Part shown: positions 51,682 to 60,836 of the stretch, in pieces
How positions within the stretch are numbered: position 1 is the stretch's first letter
How the letters are laid out: each line of letters begins with the position of its first letter
Assembly: GCA_020027205.1 (NCBI GenBank)
Contig: JAHRAQ010000015.1
Span: 1-64,000, forward strand
Source of the DNA: Nitrospirales bacterium
GTDB taxonomy: Bacteria; Nitrospirota; Nitrospiria; Nitrospirales; UBA8639
DNA length: 64,000 bases
Reading direction: 5' to 3'
The notes under the pieces: model-generated
The model's input: the letters and a program-made list of their open reading frames with translations, nothing else
The model's database searches: none
What the model was told of the DNA's origin: nothing
Position numbers and translations under genes: made by a program

Positions 51682-51887
51682 TCTGTCATTCCCGACGTTA
51701 GTAGTCGGGAAGTATTTGCCAACGGCAAATGCTCCGAAGGTCCATCCTTCAGTTTCTGTCTGTCTCTTGGGCACGGAAGAGACAAACAACTGCAAGATGG
51801 ATTCCCGACTAAAGATGTCGGGAATGACGGAAGGGAAGGATTCCCAACTAAAGATGCCTGCCCTCGACATTTTTAATCGGGAAACGG
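51682..51887. repeat. REPIN-like element plus degraded module copy
   Basis: Gap 51593-51922, no gene. A full pair (51682-51830) has the left core split by the GTATTTGCC-AAC-GGCAAATGC hairpin. It is followed by a degraded copy (51839-51887) that retains GATGCCTGCCCTCG, the remnant of the C5/G5 module, and ATTTTTAATCGGGAA. Confidence 0.7.
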
Positions 51888-51922
51888 AGGGGACAAATGT
51901 CGTCGTGCGCGGTGTTCCCATC

Positions 51923-53785
51923 TTAGAAATGATACTTCAGGTTGAGCGTCAGGCCCCAGAACGCGATGTCGCTCGTCGAGATCCGGTACCGCACCCGCGC
52001 GCTGCGGGGGTCGGTCGGGTCGGGTGAGTTCGTGGAGTCGTGACTGCGAAGTTGGGTCCACTCTTCCCCGTCCACGAAGTTGGTAAAATCCGCCCATCGG
52101 AACTTGAGACCGAGACTGGCCGGCTCGCTAAGCCGGTAATCCACGCCAGCGAGAATCTGCCAGCCGAGCAGCGTGTCCGCGAGTTTGTTCCGGCCGATGG
52201 TGGTGGTGCCGGCCAGCCGCTCGCGCGCCTCGGCTTCATTCACCGAAGGATCAAACGTCGTCATAATATCGTTGGCGTCACTCGACCGCCGAAACCGGCT
52301 GAAGTAATCCACCTGCACCCGCGCAAATCCCACGCCCACGCCCACGTAGGGCGTCCACCGCGACTCCGAGCGAAAATCGTAATACAGGTTGGCGAAGAAA
52401 TTGTGCGACAGCACGTCGTCCAGCACCTCTTCGGATTCGGCAATTTCCTGCAAATCCTTGAGGTTCCCGACGCCGGGGAAGAACGGCTCGCGCGCCTGAT
52501 CATGGTTGGCGTCGCGGTAAAAATATTCGCCCTCAACACGGAAGTCCCGCCAGCGATACCCCACCTGCAACCCCGCCAGCACCCCGGCGCCGGCATCAAA
52601 CTGATTCGTCCATCGATCCTGACCGGCCGGACAGGAAGCAGGCGCGCCGGCCATGGTGATAAATTGATCGCAACGAGTCGGCAAATCATTATCCCGGCCG
52701 TTCGTGTCCAGATCCTGCGCCAGCGCCACGCCCAGGTCCATCCCCAGATACCACCGGTCGTACGCGGTCCGGTCGGCGACAAACGAGACAGGCGCGCCGG
52801 CGCCGAACTGATATTTCATGTTGAGGCTGACGCCCCAGAAGGAGAGGTCATCCGTGGAAATCCCGTACCGCACCCGCGCGCTGCGGGGGTCGGCCGGGTC
52901 GGAAGAATTCGTGGAGTCGTGACTGCGGAGCGCGTCATATTCTTCCCCGTCTTCAAATTCGCTGAACCCCGCCCATCTCACCTTGAGGCCGACGGTCACC
53001 GGCTCGATCATCTGATAATCCACGCCGGCAATCGCCTGAACCCCCAACAGCACGTCCGAGAAATTGCCCCGGCCGATGGTGGTGGTGCCGGCCAGTTCGT
53101 TGGTCGCGTCCACCGCATTGCCGGTCAAACTCGCGGAACAGCCCAGGGGAGCGCCGTCGGCACAGAAGGTGCTGATGTCGTCGGGATTGGAACTCCGCGT
53201 CCACCGGGTAAAATAATCCATCGAGACCCGCGCCACGCCCACGCCGACGCCCAGGTATGGCGTCCACCGCGACTTCGAGCGAAAATCGTAATACAGGTTG
53301 GCGAAGAAGTTGTGCGAAAAGACGTCGTCCACCGCGCCTTCGATGGCGGCGAGTTCCTGATTGAGTTTGGTGCGGGAGATCTGATCCTGCCCGCGAACGA
53401 AAACCTCGTCTGCCTGATCATAGGTGGCGCCACGGTAAAAATATTCGCCCTCGATTCTGAAGTTCCGCCAGCGATACCCCGCCTGCAACCCCGCCAGCAC
53501 CCCGCCGCCGCCGCCGTCAAACTCGTTCAACAACGACGCCGGCGCGGGAGCGGCATCGCATTCCCCCATCGACACTTCAACCCCCATCGGATTGATGAAG
53601 GTGTCGCACTGGGTCGAATAATCGTTATCCGTCCCGTCCACGTCCAACCCCCGGTCCATGCCCAGAGCCGCGCCCACGTCCATCCCCATGTACCACCCGT
53701 CCCCGGCCAACGCCTGACCGTGCCCAAGCAGCCAGACCAGTCCGCCCAGCGCCGCCGCGCATTTCCACCGTTGATGACGTCGCAT
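51923..53785 (-). CDS. Outer-membrane protein with two tandem beta-barrels
   Basis: 620 aa; ATG 53785 was chosen because GGGAGAG lies just upstream, while ATG 53797 has no such site. A signal peptide ends near GQALAGDG. The sequence then consists of two homologous ~300-residue barrels. Each starts W-Y-x-G-M-D-x-G, contains GVLAGLQxGYRWR, FRxEGEYFYR, SHNFFANLYYDFRS, RWTPYxGVGVG and AGTTTIGR, and ends in RSHDSTNS..., then FWGVSLNMKYQFG (barrel 1) or FWGLTLNLKYHF (barrel 2). The terminal Phe is the assembly signal. Each half resembles the OmpA/OmpW-type eight-stranded porin fold; a fusion of two is rare. Ligand unknown. Confidence 0.8.
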   Translation of the reverse strand: MRRHQRWKCAAALGGLVWLLGHGQALAGDGWYMGMDVGAALGMDRGLDVDGTDNDYSTQCDTFINPMGVEVSMGECDAAPAPASLLNEFDGGGGGVLAGLQAGYRWRNFRIEGEYFYRGATYDQADEVFVRGQDQISRTKLNQELAAIEGAVDDVFSHNFFANLYYDFRSKSRWTPYLGVGVGVARVSMDYFTRWTRSSNPDDISTFCADGAPLGCSASLTGNAVDATNELAGTTTIGRGNFSDVLLGVQAIAGVDYQMIEPVTVGLKVRWAGFSEFEDGEEYDALRSHDSTNSSDPADPRSARVRYGISTDDLSFWGVSLNMKYQFGAGAPVSFVADRTAYDRWYLGMDLGVALAQDLDTNGRDNDLPTRCDQFITMAGAPASCPAGQDRWTNQFDAGAGVLAGLQVGYRWRDFRVEGEYFYRDANHDQAREPFFPGVGNLKDLQEIAESEEVLDDVLSHNFFANLYYDFRSESRWTPYVGVGVGFARVQVDYFSRFRRSSDANDIMTTFDPSVNEAEARERLAGTTTIGRNKLADTLLGWQILAGVDYRLSEPASLGLKFRWADFTNFVDGEEWTQLRSHDSTNSPDPTDPRSARVRYRISTSDIAFWGLTLNLKYHF

Positions 53786-53852
53786 GGTCTCTCCCATTGT
53801 GAGTTAAGGTGATAACGTACGGGCGCGTCACACATCGACCGGATCGACAAAA

Positions 53853-53881
53853 AACATAGCCGGCCAAGGCCGCCTTGTCAA
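53853..53881 (-). promoter_or_regulatory. Promoter of the double-barrel gene
   Basis: On the minus strand, TTGACA (53876-53881), a 17-nt spacer and TATGTT (53853-53858). The leader to ATG 53785 is about 60 nt. The -35 box is part of the innermost unit of a four-fold tandem repeat. Confidence 0.65.
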
Positions 53882-53940
53882 TGACGGCCGCCTTGTCAAC
53901 GTCAGCCGCCTTGTCAACGGCGGCCACCTTGTCAACGTCA
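53869..53940. repeat. 18-bp tandem repeat (x4), each with a TTGACA box
   Basis: Four head-to-tail 18-bp units (53869-53886, 53887-53904, 53905-53922, 53923-53940) with consensus GCCGCCTTGTCAACGTCA. On the minus strand each gives TTGACA at 18-bp spacing (53876, 53894, 53912, 53930 as left ends). The array starts exactly at the stop codon of the ridA-like gene and ends in the promoter of the double-barrel gene. Confidence 0.8.
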
Positions 53941-54417
53941 TCGCGCCTGCGAATCTTCGGGAAGCAGTTGGACAATCAACTCAAGTTCAACAGGCACGCC
54001 CATGGGCAGGGCCGCCACGCCCACGGCCACCCGCGCATGGCGGCCGGCCTCGCCGAAGATCTCGACCAGCACGTCGGAGGCGCCGTTGATCACGGCGGGT
54101 TGGTCGACAAACCCTTCGCGGGACGCCACGTAACCCGTCATCCTGACAATGCGCCGCACCCGGTCAAGCGACCCCGCGGCGTGACGAATCACGGCCAGGG
54201 CGTTGAGCACGGCCACCCGCGCGGCTTCGTACCCTTCCTCGCCGGACACCTCGCCGCCCACGACGCCCCGACACACCGGCTGCCCCGCGCGAACGGGAAT
54301 CACGCCGCTGACAAACAGCAGGTCCCCCGCCCGCACGGACGGCACATACGCGGCGAGCGGCCGGGGCGGTTCCGGCAGGGTCAGGCCCAGCGCTTCGACG
54401 CGGCGTTCAGCGGACAT
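53938..54417 (-). CDS. RidA/YjgF-family protein
   Basis: 159 aa, slightly longer than the 128-aa enamine deaminase RidA. It has VSGVIPVRAG, GGEVSGEEGYEAARVAVLNALAVI (split by family gaps) and the C-terminal RVAVGVAALPMGVPVELE with the Arg expected to bind the substrate carboxylate. It probably belongs to the YjgF_endoribonuc-like Rid subfamily found with cell-wall or metabolic genes. RidA hydrolyses reactive enamines/imines. It starts 12 bp after mltG on the same strand. Confidence 0.75.
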   Translation of the reverse strand: MSAERRVEALGLTLPEPPRPLAAYVPSVRAGDLLFVSGVIPVRAGQPVCRGVVGGEVSGEEGYEAARVAVLNALAVIRHAAGSLDRVRRIVRMTGYVASREGFVDQPAVINGASDVLVEIFGEAGRHARVAVGVAALPMGVPVELELIVQLLPEDSQAR

Positions 54418-54429
54418 GGGACCGAATCA

Positions 54430-55497
54430 TCACGAGGCGCGGCGGCGGTGATTCATCTGATACTCCTTCACGGCCCGCCGGTGTTCGGCCAGCGTCACGG
54501 AGAACTGATGACTGCCGTCGTTGCGGGAGACAAAATACATGTACCCGGTGGACGCGGGATAGAGGGCCGCGTGAATCGCGGCCGCGCCCGGATTCGCAAT
54601 CGGCCCCGGCGGCAGGCCCGTGGCGCGATAGGTGTTGTAGGGGCTTTTGATCAACAGATCCTTTTTGCGCAGATCGCCGTCAAAGTCCCGCAGCGCGTAA
54701 ATCACGGTGGGATCGCTTTGCAACGGCATGTTGCGCCGCAGCCGGTTGTGAAACACGCCGGAAATCAGGGCGCGCTCACCGGCACGGGCGGCTTCTTTTT
54801 CGATCAACGAGGCCAGCGTCACCGCTTGGTGCAGCGAGAACCCCAGCGTCTCGGCGCGCGCGCGGTCGGCCGCCGTCACGATTTGCCGGAACCGGGACAC
54901 CATCGTCCGAATCATCGCTTCCGGCGACATCCGGCGCGTGAACAGGTAGGTGTCGGGAAAGAGGTAGCCTTCCAGATTGTCCACCGGCATGGACAGCGTG
55001 CGAATGAACGCCGTGTCTCCGGTCAGCCGAAGATACTCCGCGCGATCCGCAAGGTGTTTCTCATGCAGCACGCCGGCAATCTGTTTCGCCGAAAAACCTT
55101 CGGGGATCGTCACCACAGAAGGTCTGGATTCGCCGCTGGAGAGTTTGCGCAGAATCTTCAGAGGGGCCATGCCCGCGTGAAACGCATATTCGCCCGGAAT
55201 GATTTTGCGATCCAGCCCGGCCAGCCGGCCCATCCACACAAACGCCCGTTCACTCTTGACCATCCCCCGCGCCCGCAGGCGGCGCGCCACCTCGGCAAAC
55301 GACGCGCCTTCGTTGATCTCCATCACCACCGCCTGCGACGCCCGCCCCGCCGGCTGCAGTTGCCCCAGCCAGGCAAAGAGGCCGCCGACCGCGAGCAGGA
55401 GCAGGCCCGACACCATGACGCGGCGCCCGGCCCACCACGGAAGAGACCACGGAAAACGTCTCGCACGCCGTCTCACGACACCCGCGCCTCCACCCAT
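54430..55497 (-). CDS. mltG: Endolytic murein transglycosylase MltG
   Basis: 355 aa. One N-terminal helix (RVMVSGLLLLAVGGLFAWL), a LysM-like subdomain, then the YceG catalytic region with LEGYLFPDTYLF, TLASLIEKEAARAGE (catalytic Glu), GVFHNRLRRNMPLQSDPTVIYAL and SPYNTYRATGLPPGPIANPG. It cuts nascent glycan strands and sets their length at the inner membrane. The start overlaps the end of alaS by 25 bp. Confidence 0.93.
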   Translation of the reverse strand: MGGGAGVVRRRARRFPWSLPWWAGRRVMVSGLLLLAVGGLFAWLGQLQPAGRASQAVVMEINEGASFAEVARRLRARGMVKSERAFVWMGRLAGLDRKIIPGEYAFHAGMAPLKILRKLSSGESRPSVVTIPEGFSAKQIAGVLHEKHLADRAEYLRLTGDTAFIRTLSMPVDNLEGYLFPDTYLFTRRMSPEAMIRTMVSRFRQIVTAADRARAETLGFSLHQAVTLASLIEKEAARAGERALISGVFHNRLRRNMPLQSDPTVIYALRDFDGDLRKKDLLIKSPYNTYRATGLPPGPIANPGAAAIHAALYPASTGYMYFVSRNDGSHQFSVTLAEHRRAVKEYQMNHRRRAS

Positions 55498-58124
55498 GGC
55501 GCCACCGTGTCGAGGGCCTGTCCCAATTTCGCGGGATTTTTCCCGCCGGCCTGCGCCATGTCGGCGCGCCCTCCGCCCGACCCGTCCACCGCGCGGGCCA
55601 TGGCCTTGACCAACTCGCCCGCCGGCAACCGCGCGGTCAGGTCTTTGGACACCATCGCCAGGAGCGACACCTTGCCGTCCGCCGCCGAGCCAAGCGCGAT
55701 GACGCCGTGGGGCGCCTTGTTCCGCACCCGGTCGCCCAACAGCCGCAATTCCTGCATGGACAACCCCGGCGCCAGTTGCACATGCACGTGGACGCCGTGA
55801 ATCGTTTGCACGCGGACGTCGTCGCCGGCGCCGCTCCGGTCCAGCATGGCCAGTTTCAGCCGTTCGATTTCGCGTTCCTGTTCCTTCACCACGGCGACCA
55901 ACTTCCGGGTTTTCGGCACGACGTCCGACGCGCCGCTTTTCACCAACTCGGCCACGGCTTTGATTTGGGCCTCGGCCCGCCGCCCGTGCTCCAGCGCGCC
56001 GGCGCCCGTCAGCGCCTCGATGCGCCGCACCCCGGCCGCCACCCCGCTTTCAGACACAATCCGAAACGACCCGATCTCTCCCGTCTGCGCGCAATGCGTG
56101 CCCCCGCAGAGTTCCTTGCTGAACTCTCCGACCGCCACCACCCGCACCCGCTCACCGTACTTGTCGCCGAAAAAGGCCAGCGCGCCGGCCCGCATCGCCT
56201 CCTGCACCCCCATGTCGCTGGTCTGCACGCGCCGGTTGGCCAGGACGTGATGGTTGACCAGCGATTCCACGTCTTCCAGATCCCGGACGCCCAGCGGCTT
56301 GAAGTGCGAAAAATCAAACCGCAACCGGTTCGGGGCGACCAGCGAGCCGTACTGTTTGACGTGCGGCCCCAGGACGTCGCGAAGCGCCGCGTGCAGCAGA
56401 TGGGTGGCCGTGTGGTTTCGAGTGGCGCCGTGACGGGTTGCGTCATTGACCGTCGCCGTCACCGGTTCGCCCGTGCGGACGCGGCCGGCCGTCACCGTGC
56501 CTTTGTGCAGCACCACCTTCCCGCCCGCTTTGACGGTGTCGTGAATGACAATCCGGCCGTCAGGCCCCGCCAGCGTGCCCTGATCTCCCGCCTGTCCGCC
56601 GCCTTCGGGATAAAACGGAGTCGCGTCGAGCGCCACTTCCACGTCATTCCCTTCCACCGCCTCCTCCGTCAGCCGTTGCCCCGTGAGCATGGCCCGCACC
56701 ACGCTCTCCGCGTGCAACGTGTCATAGCCGAGAAACTCCGTGGGAGACAGCCGTTGCGCGAGGTCGGCGATGACGGGCGACTCGCCTTCCGCGGCGAACG
56801 AGGCGGACCGGCGCGCCCGGTCGCGCTGCGCGTCCAGCGCGCGTTGAAACCCTTCGAGGTCGGCGCCCAGGCCGTGTTCGCGGGCGGTTTCTTCGATGAG
56901 GTCCAGGGGGAAGCCATAGGTGTCATACAGTTTGAACACGCTCTCCCCGTCCAGCGACCCGCGCAGGTCGGCTTTGGCGTCGCCGACCATCCCGTGCAGA
57001 ATCGGCAGCCCCTGATCCAGCGTGCCGATAAAGCGTTCTTCCTCGCCTTCGACGGCCGTGCGAAGCGCCCCGGCCGCCTGCGCCAGTTCGGGATAGACGC
57101 TTCCCATCCCGTTCACCACGGCCCCGGTCAACGCGAACAGAAACGGCTCGGTGACGCCCAGGAGCCGGCCATGCCGCGACGCCCGCCGCACGATGCGTCG
57201 CAGCACGTAGCCCCGGCCTTCGTTGGAGGGAAGAATCCCGTCCGCAATCAGAAACGTGATCGCCCGCAGGTGGTCGGCAATCACCCGCATCGACCGGTCG
57301 GACGCCGCGTCGCCGCCGTAGGCGCGGCCCGCCCGGTCGGCAATCGCGTCGATCAACGGCATGAACAGATCGGTCGCGTAGTTGCTGTCCACGCCCTGCA
57401 CCACGGCGGCCAGCCGTTCGAGGCCCATGCCGGTGTCGATGCTGGGGGCGGGCAGCGGATGCAGACGCCCGTCCGCGTCGCGGTCAAACTGCATGAACAC
57501 CAGATTCCAGATTTCCAGATACCGGTCGCAGTCGCACCCCACCGCGCAGGCGTCCCGTCCGCAGCCGAGCGCCGCGCCCTGATCGAGATGAATTTCCGAA
57601 CAGGGGCCGCACGGCCCCGTCTCGCCCATCTGCCAGAAATTCTCCTTGTGGCCGAGCCGGACGATGCGGGTCGCGGGCAGGCCGACGGTGTGTTCCCACA
57701 GGGCCGCGGCGTCGTTGTCATCCCGGAACACCGTCACCCATAACCGGTCGGCGGGCAGGCCGAGTGTGCTGGTCAGATAGTCCCAGCCGTACCGGATGGC
57801 GTCTTCCTTGAAATAATCCCCGAACGAAAAATTGCCGAGCATTTCAAAAAAGGTGTGATGGCGGCGGGTCGCCCCGACGTTTTCCAGATCATTGTGTTTG
57901 CCCCCGGCCCTCATGCACCGCTGCACCGACGCCGCGCGGGCATAGGAACGCCGCTCTTCTCCCAGAAACACCCGTTTGAATTGATTCATGCCCGCGTTGG
58001 TGAACAGGAGCGTGGGGTCGGCCTGGGGAATCAGGGGCGCGCTGGGCACCACGGTGTGGCCGTGACCGCTGAAAAAATCCAGAAACGACTGGCGCAACTC
58101 GGCCGCGTTCCGGGGTCGTTGCAT
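55473..58124 (-). CDS. alaS: Alanyl-tRNA synthetase
   Basis: 883 aa from ATG 58124 (GTG 58145 is an alternative). Class II core with LRQSFLDFFSGHGHTVVPSAPL split as SFLDFFSGHGHTVVPS, FTNAGMNQFKRVFLG and MGLERLAAVVQG; editing domain with HTATHLLHAALRDVLG and ELCGGTHCAQTGEIG (zinc/editing Cys-His set); C-terminal DHHA1 domain (GAADGKVSLLAMVSKDL region) ending in a Gly-rich GGGRADMAQAGGKNP stretch. A CxxC-type pair occurs around GCGRDACAVGCDCDRY. It charges tRNA-Ala and hydrolyses mischarged Ser/Gly. Confidence 0.96.
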   Translation of the reverse strand: MQRPRNAAELRQSFLDFFSGHGHTVVPSAPLIPQADPTLLFTNAGMNQFKRVFLGEERRSYARAASVQRCMRAGGKHNDLENVGATRRHHTFFEMLGNFSFGDYFKEDAIRYGWDYLTSTLGLPADRLWVTVFRDDNDAAALWEHTVGLPATRIVRLGHKENFWQMGETGPCGPCSEIHLDQGAALGCGRDACAVGCDCDRYLEIWNLVFMQFDRDADGRLHPLPAPSIDTGMGLERLAAVVQGVDSNYATDLFMPLIDAIADRAGRAYGGDAASDRSMRVIADHLRAITFLIADGILPSNEGRGYVLRRIVRRASRHGRLLGVTEPFLFALTGAVVNGMGSVYPELAQAAGALRTAVEGEEERFIGTLDQGLPILHGMVGDAKADLRGSLDGESVFKLYDTYGFPLDLIEETAREHGLGADLEGFQRALDAQRDRARRSASFAAEGESPVIADLAQRLSPTEFLGYDTLHAESVVRAMLTGQRLTEEAVEGNDVEVALDATPFYPEGGGQAGDQGTLAGPDGRIVIHDTVKAGGKVVLHKGTVTAGRVRTGEPVTATVNDATRHGATRNHTATHLLHAALRDVLGPHVKQYGSLVAPNRLRFDFSHFKPLGVRDLEDVESLVNHHVLANRRVQTSDMGVQEAMRAGALAFFGDKYGERVRVVAVGEFSKELCGGTHCAQTGEIGSFRIVSESGVAAGVRRIEALTGAGALEHGRRAEAQIKAVAELVKSGASDVVPKTRKLVAVVKEQEREIERLKLAMLDRSGAGDDVRVQTIHGVHVHVQLAPGLSMQELRLLGDRVRNKAPHGVIALGSAADGKVSLLAMVSKDLTARLPAGELVKAMARAVDGSGGGRADMAQAGGKNPAKLGQALDTVAPWVEARVS

Positions 58125-58207
58125 GGTGCGCGGAGTGCGGGACACGATTGGCGATGATCACCCGGCGCACCGCCCGCCCCCGGAAGGGCCGCCGGGCGAC
58201 GCGGGGG

Positions 58208-59161
58208 TTAAAACATCAGACGAACGCCGCCGCTGACAAGAAAGTTATGCGTGGGCAGGCCGTGTTCTTCAAAGAGATTCGAGCCTCCAACCTTGTGCTC
58301 GTACCGGATATCCAGATAGGGCGAAAAATTCGGCGTGATGATGTAGCGGGGCTGAATGCCGACCTCCACGTTGCCCAGCCCCGGTTCCACAAAGTAGCCG
58401 AGTTCTTCGGTGTGGGGATGCCCATGTTCGAGACATTCGGCGGAATCGGTGAACATCTCATCGGGTTCGCCGGGAAGACTGACCGGGTTGGTGTCCGAGG
58501 CCCCCGCGCACGCCCGCTGGACATTCCGAAAATCCGCAATGGCCGCATCCGTGGTCGGGTCGGACACCTCCTGCGCAAAGAAGTTGACTTCCCAATACGG
58601 CTGCACAAGCAGACGCGGGAACAGCGAGAAATGATATTCCTCGCGCAACCGCGCATGTACTTCGCCACGGTGGCTGACAAACAGCGTGCCCCTGGCCTCG
58701 GAAAAATACGGCGTCTCCCCTTCGAACCCCACGAACCCGAAACTGCCCTTGTAGGGCCACTGGTCATAGCGATACCCGACTTGCAGGTCCCAGAAGGTGC
58801 TGACTTTGTGATTGTAGGACACCCAGAACTCGGCCTGCTCGAACGCCCCTTCCACCAACTCGCCTTCCGTCCGGAAATGCACCCGCCGGAAATCGGGGCC
58901 GAAGGAGCCGTCCAAATCCCAACTGGCGTTCTGACCGTTTTCGCCTCTGCCCTGGTCCACTTCCAGATGCGACGTGCGGAACCATTCACTGCCGAACTTG
59001 TCCCCCTGAAAGGCGTCGGACAACAGGCCGCCGGAAAACGCCGGCGGCGGCACGCGGTCGGGGACGCCGACCGGCGGCGCCGGGGACTGGGCGGCGGCTG
59101 GCGCGGAGGGAACGGCGGCGCACATCAGAATTAAGGCACACGCAAGGCGTTGAACGAATAT
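58208..59161 (-). CDS. copB: CopB-like outer-membrane copper-resistance protein
   Basis: About 317 aa. The barrel has AEFWVSYNHKVSTFWDLQVGYRYD (quoted as SYNHKVSTFWDLQVGYRYD), YWEVNFFAQEV, LGNVEVGIQPRYIITPNFSPY and the terminal LVSGGVRLMF, matching CopB/PcoB. The Met-rich N-terminus of CopB is absent. The start is odd: the frame in line with a full signal peptide (IFVQRLACALILMCAAVPSAPAAAQ, quoted in parts) opens at ATA 59161 with AGGGAAGGGAGA 8 nt upstream. The first canonical codon, ATG 59125, would cut the signal peptide in half. It overlaps the copA stop by about 30 bp and works with CopA in copper tolerance. Confidence 0.75.
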   Translation of the reverse strand: MFVQRLACALILMCAAVPSAPAAAQSPAPPVGVPDRVPPPAFSGGLLSDAFQGDKFGSEWFRTSHLEVDQGRGENGQNASWDLDGSFGPDFRRVHFRTEGELVEGAFEQAEFWVSYNHKVSTFWDLQVGYRYDQWPYKGSFGFVGFEGETPYFSEARGTLFVSHRGEVHARLREEYHFSLFPRLLVQPYWEVNFFAQEVSDPTTDAAIADFRNVQRACAGASDTNPVSLPGEPDEMFTDSAECLEHGHPHTEELGYFVEPGLGNVEVGIQPRYIITPNFSPYLDIRYEHKVGGSNLFEEHGLPTHNFLVSGGVRLMF

Positions 59162-60795
59162 GACGTGGTCTCCCTTCCCTGCGCGTCGTGCCGGGAATTC
59201 GACGGCACGTCATCGGCCTTCACTGTGGCCACCACCACTTTGCGCATCATACCGGCCATCATGTGGTACAGCAAGTGACAGTGAAACGCCCACTCGCCGG
59301 ATTCATTGGCGGTCAGCAACGCGGAATAGGTTTGTCCGGGTTTGACGATGACGACGTGCTTGTTCGGCAATTTCTCCGCCGGCTGCCCGTTGTCCAACTG
59401 CACAAACATCCCGTGCAGGTGCATGGGATGGGCCATCATGGTGTCGTTGACGAACGTCAGCCGGACGCGCTCGCCGTAGCGCAACGCCACCGGCTCGGCC
59501 TCGGCGAACCGTTTGCCGTTCATCATCCAGACAAAGTGTTCCATGTTGCCGCTCAACCGCACTTCCACGTCGCGCCCGGCCGGACGCGCGTCCGGCTGCG
59601 TGCCGCGGGAGCGCAGGTCGGCGTAGTCCAGCCTCCGGCTGCCGGGCGGCGCGCCGGCGTCATCCCATCCGCTCGGCTCGCGCGCCTCGTCCGGGCCGTC
59701 GTGCGCCATGGCGGGCATGTCCCCCATGGTCAGCAACGCGCGGGGACGCGGCACGGGGGCCGGCCCCGTCATGCCCTCGCGCGGAGCCAGCGTGCCCGCG
59801 GCAAACCCCCGCCGGTCAATGGATTCCGCCACGATGGTGTACGCCTTGTCGTCCGGCGGCGTCACGATGACGTCGTAGGTTTCCGCCACGCCGAAGCGAA
59901 ACTCGTCCACCTCCACCGGCTCGACATCCTGCCCGTCGGCGGACGCCATCTCCATCGTCAGGCCCGGAATGCGCACGTCGAAAAACGACATCGCCGCCGC
60001 ATTGATAAAACGCAGGCGCACCCGCTCGCCGGCTTTGAAAAGGCCCGTCCAGTTCCGCTCCGGCACGCGCCCGTTCATCAGAAACACGTACCCCGTGACG
60101 TCCGTCAGGTCGGTGGGGCCCATCCGCATCCGCCCCCACATGGTCATGTCGCGCCAGATTTCGCCGAACCCGCGCCCTTTGGCGTAATCCAGAAAACGGC
60201 CCACGGTCATCAGCGAGTCGTATTGATAAAAGTCATCGTCCAGTTTCAGGTTGCGCATGATGACGGAGGAATCATCATCGTGATAATCCGACAACAGCAC
60301 CACGTAATCACGGTCGGTTCGCACCGCTTCGCCGCCCCGGGGCGCAATCACAATGGCCCCGTATTCCCCCTCCTGTTCCTGTCCCCGGCTGTGCGCATGA
60401 TACCAGTACGTGCCGGTCTGCCGGATGGGGAACCGGTAGGTGAACGTGCCTCCCGCCGGAATGCCGGGAAAGTTGTTGAACCCGGGCACGCCGTCCATGC
60501 CGCCCGGCAACAACAATCCGTGCCAGTGAATGGACGTCGCGTCCTCCATGTGATTGCGGACGACGATGGTGACGTCTTCGCCGTCGGTCCAATGCAGCGT
60601 CGGCCCGGGAATGCCGCCGTTGACCGTGATTTTTTCGAGCGGCGCGCCGGTGACGTTCACCATCTCGCGGGCGATGTCCAGTTCGTACGTCCCGGCCCAT
60701 GCCGGCGCCGGCAGCAACGCGGCCATCAGAAAAAGCGCGGCCCATGGCCTGTCATGTCTGCCATGTCTGCCATGTCTGCCATATCTGTGATTCAT
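59131..60795 (-). CDS. copA: CopA-type periplasmic multicopper oxidase
   Basis: 554 aa from ATG 60795, which has GGAGA upstream. Sec-type signal (WAALFLMAALLPAPAWA). Copper-binding motifs in order are SIHWHGLLLPGGMDG, GTYWYHAHSRGQ, HPMHLHGMFVQ and HCHLLYHMMAGMM, which together give the T1 and trinuclear T2/T3 sites. It lacks the Met-rich repeats of Pseudomonas CopA. A 9-bp microrepeat encodes GRHGRHGRHDR just after the start. It should oxidise Cu(I) or bind copper in the periplasm. It is followed by copB and preceded by a palindrome-bearing promoter. Confidence 0.9.
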   Translation of the reverse strand: MNHRYGRHGRHGRHDRPWAALFLMAALLPAPAWAGTYELDIAREMVNVTGAPLEKITVNGGIPGPTLHWTDGEDVTIVVRNHMEDATSIHWHGLLLPGGMDGVPGFNNFPGIPAGGTFTYRFPIRQTGTYWYHAHSRGQEQEGEYGAIVIAPRGGEAVRTDRDYVVLLSDYHDDDSSVIMRNLKLDDDFYQYDSLMTVGRFLDYAKGRGFGEIWRDMTMWGRMRMGPTDLTDVTGYVFLMNGRVPERNWTGLFKAGERVRLRFINAAAMSFFDVRIPGLTMEMASADGQDVEPVEVDEFRFGVAETYDVIVTPPDDKAYTIVAESIDRRGFAAGTLAPREGMTGPAPVPRPRALLTMGDMPAMAHDGPDEAREPSGWDDAGAPPGSRRLDYADLRSRGTQPDARPAGRDVEVRLSGNMEHFVWMMNGKRFAEAEPVALRYGERVRLTFVNDTMMAHPMHLHGMFVQLDNGQPAEKLPNKHVVIVKPGQTYSALLTANESGEWAFHCHLLYHMMAGMMRKVVVATVKADDVPSNSRHDAQGRETTSYSFNALRVP

Positions 60796-60836
60796 GCGCC
60801 GTCTCCGTGTGGCGAACCGATGAGATTGAGGCATTT

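Noticed and set aside
53625..53975. A frame encoding DKAA repeats over the 18-bp array
   Set aside because: The periodic peptide results from the 18-bp period; the frame overlaps the promoter and antisense/other-frame parts of flanking genes.
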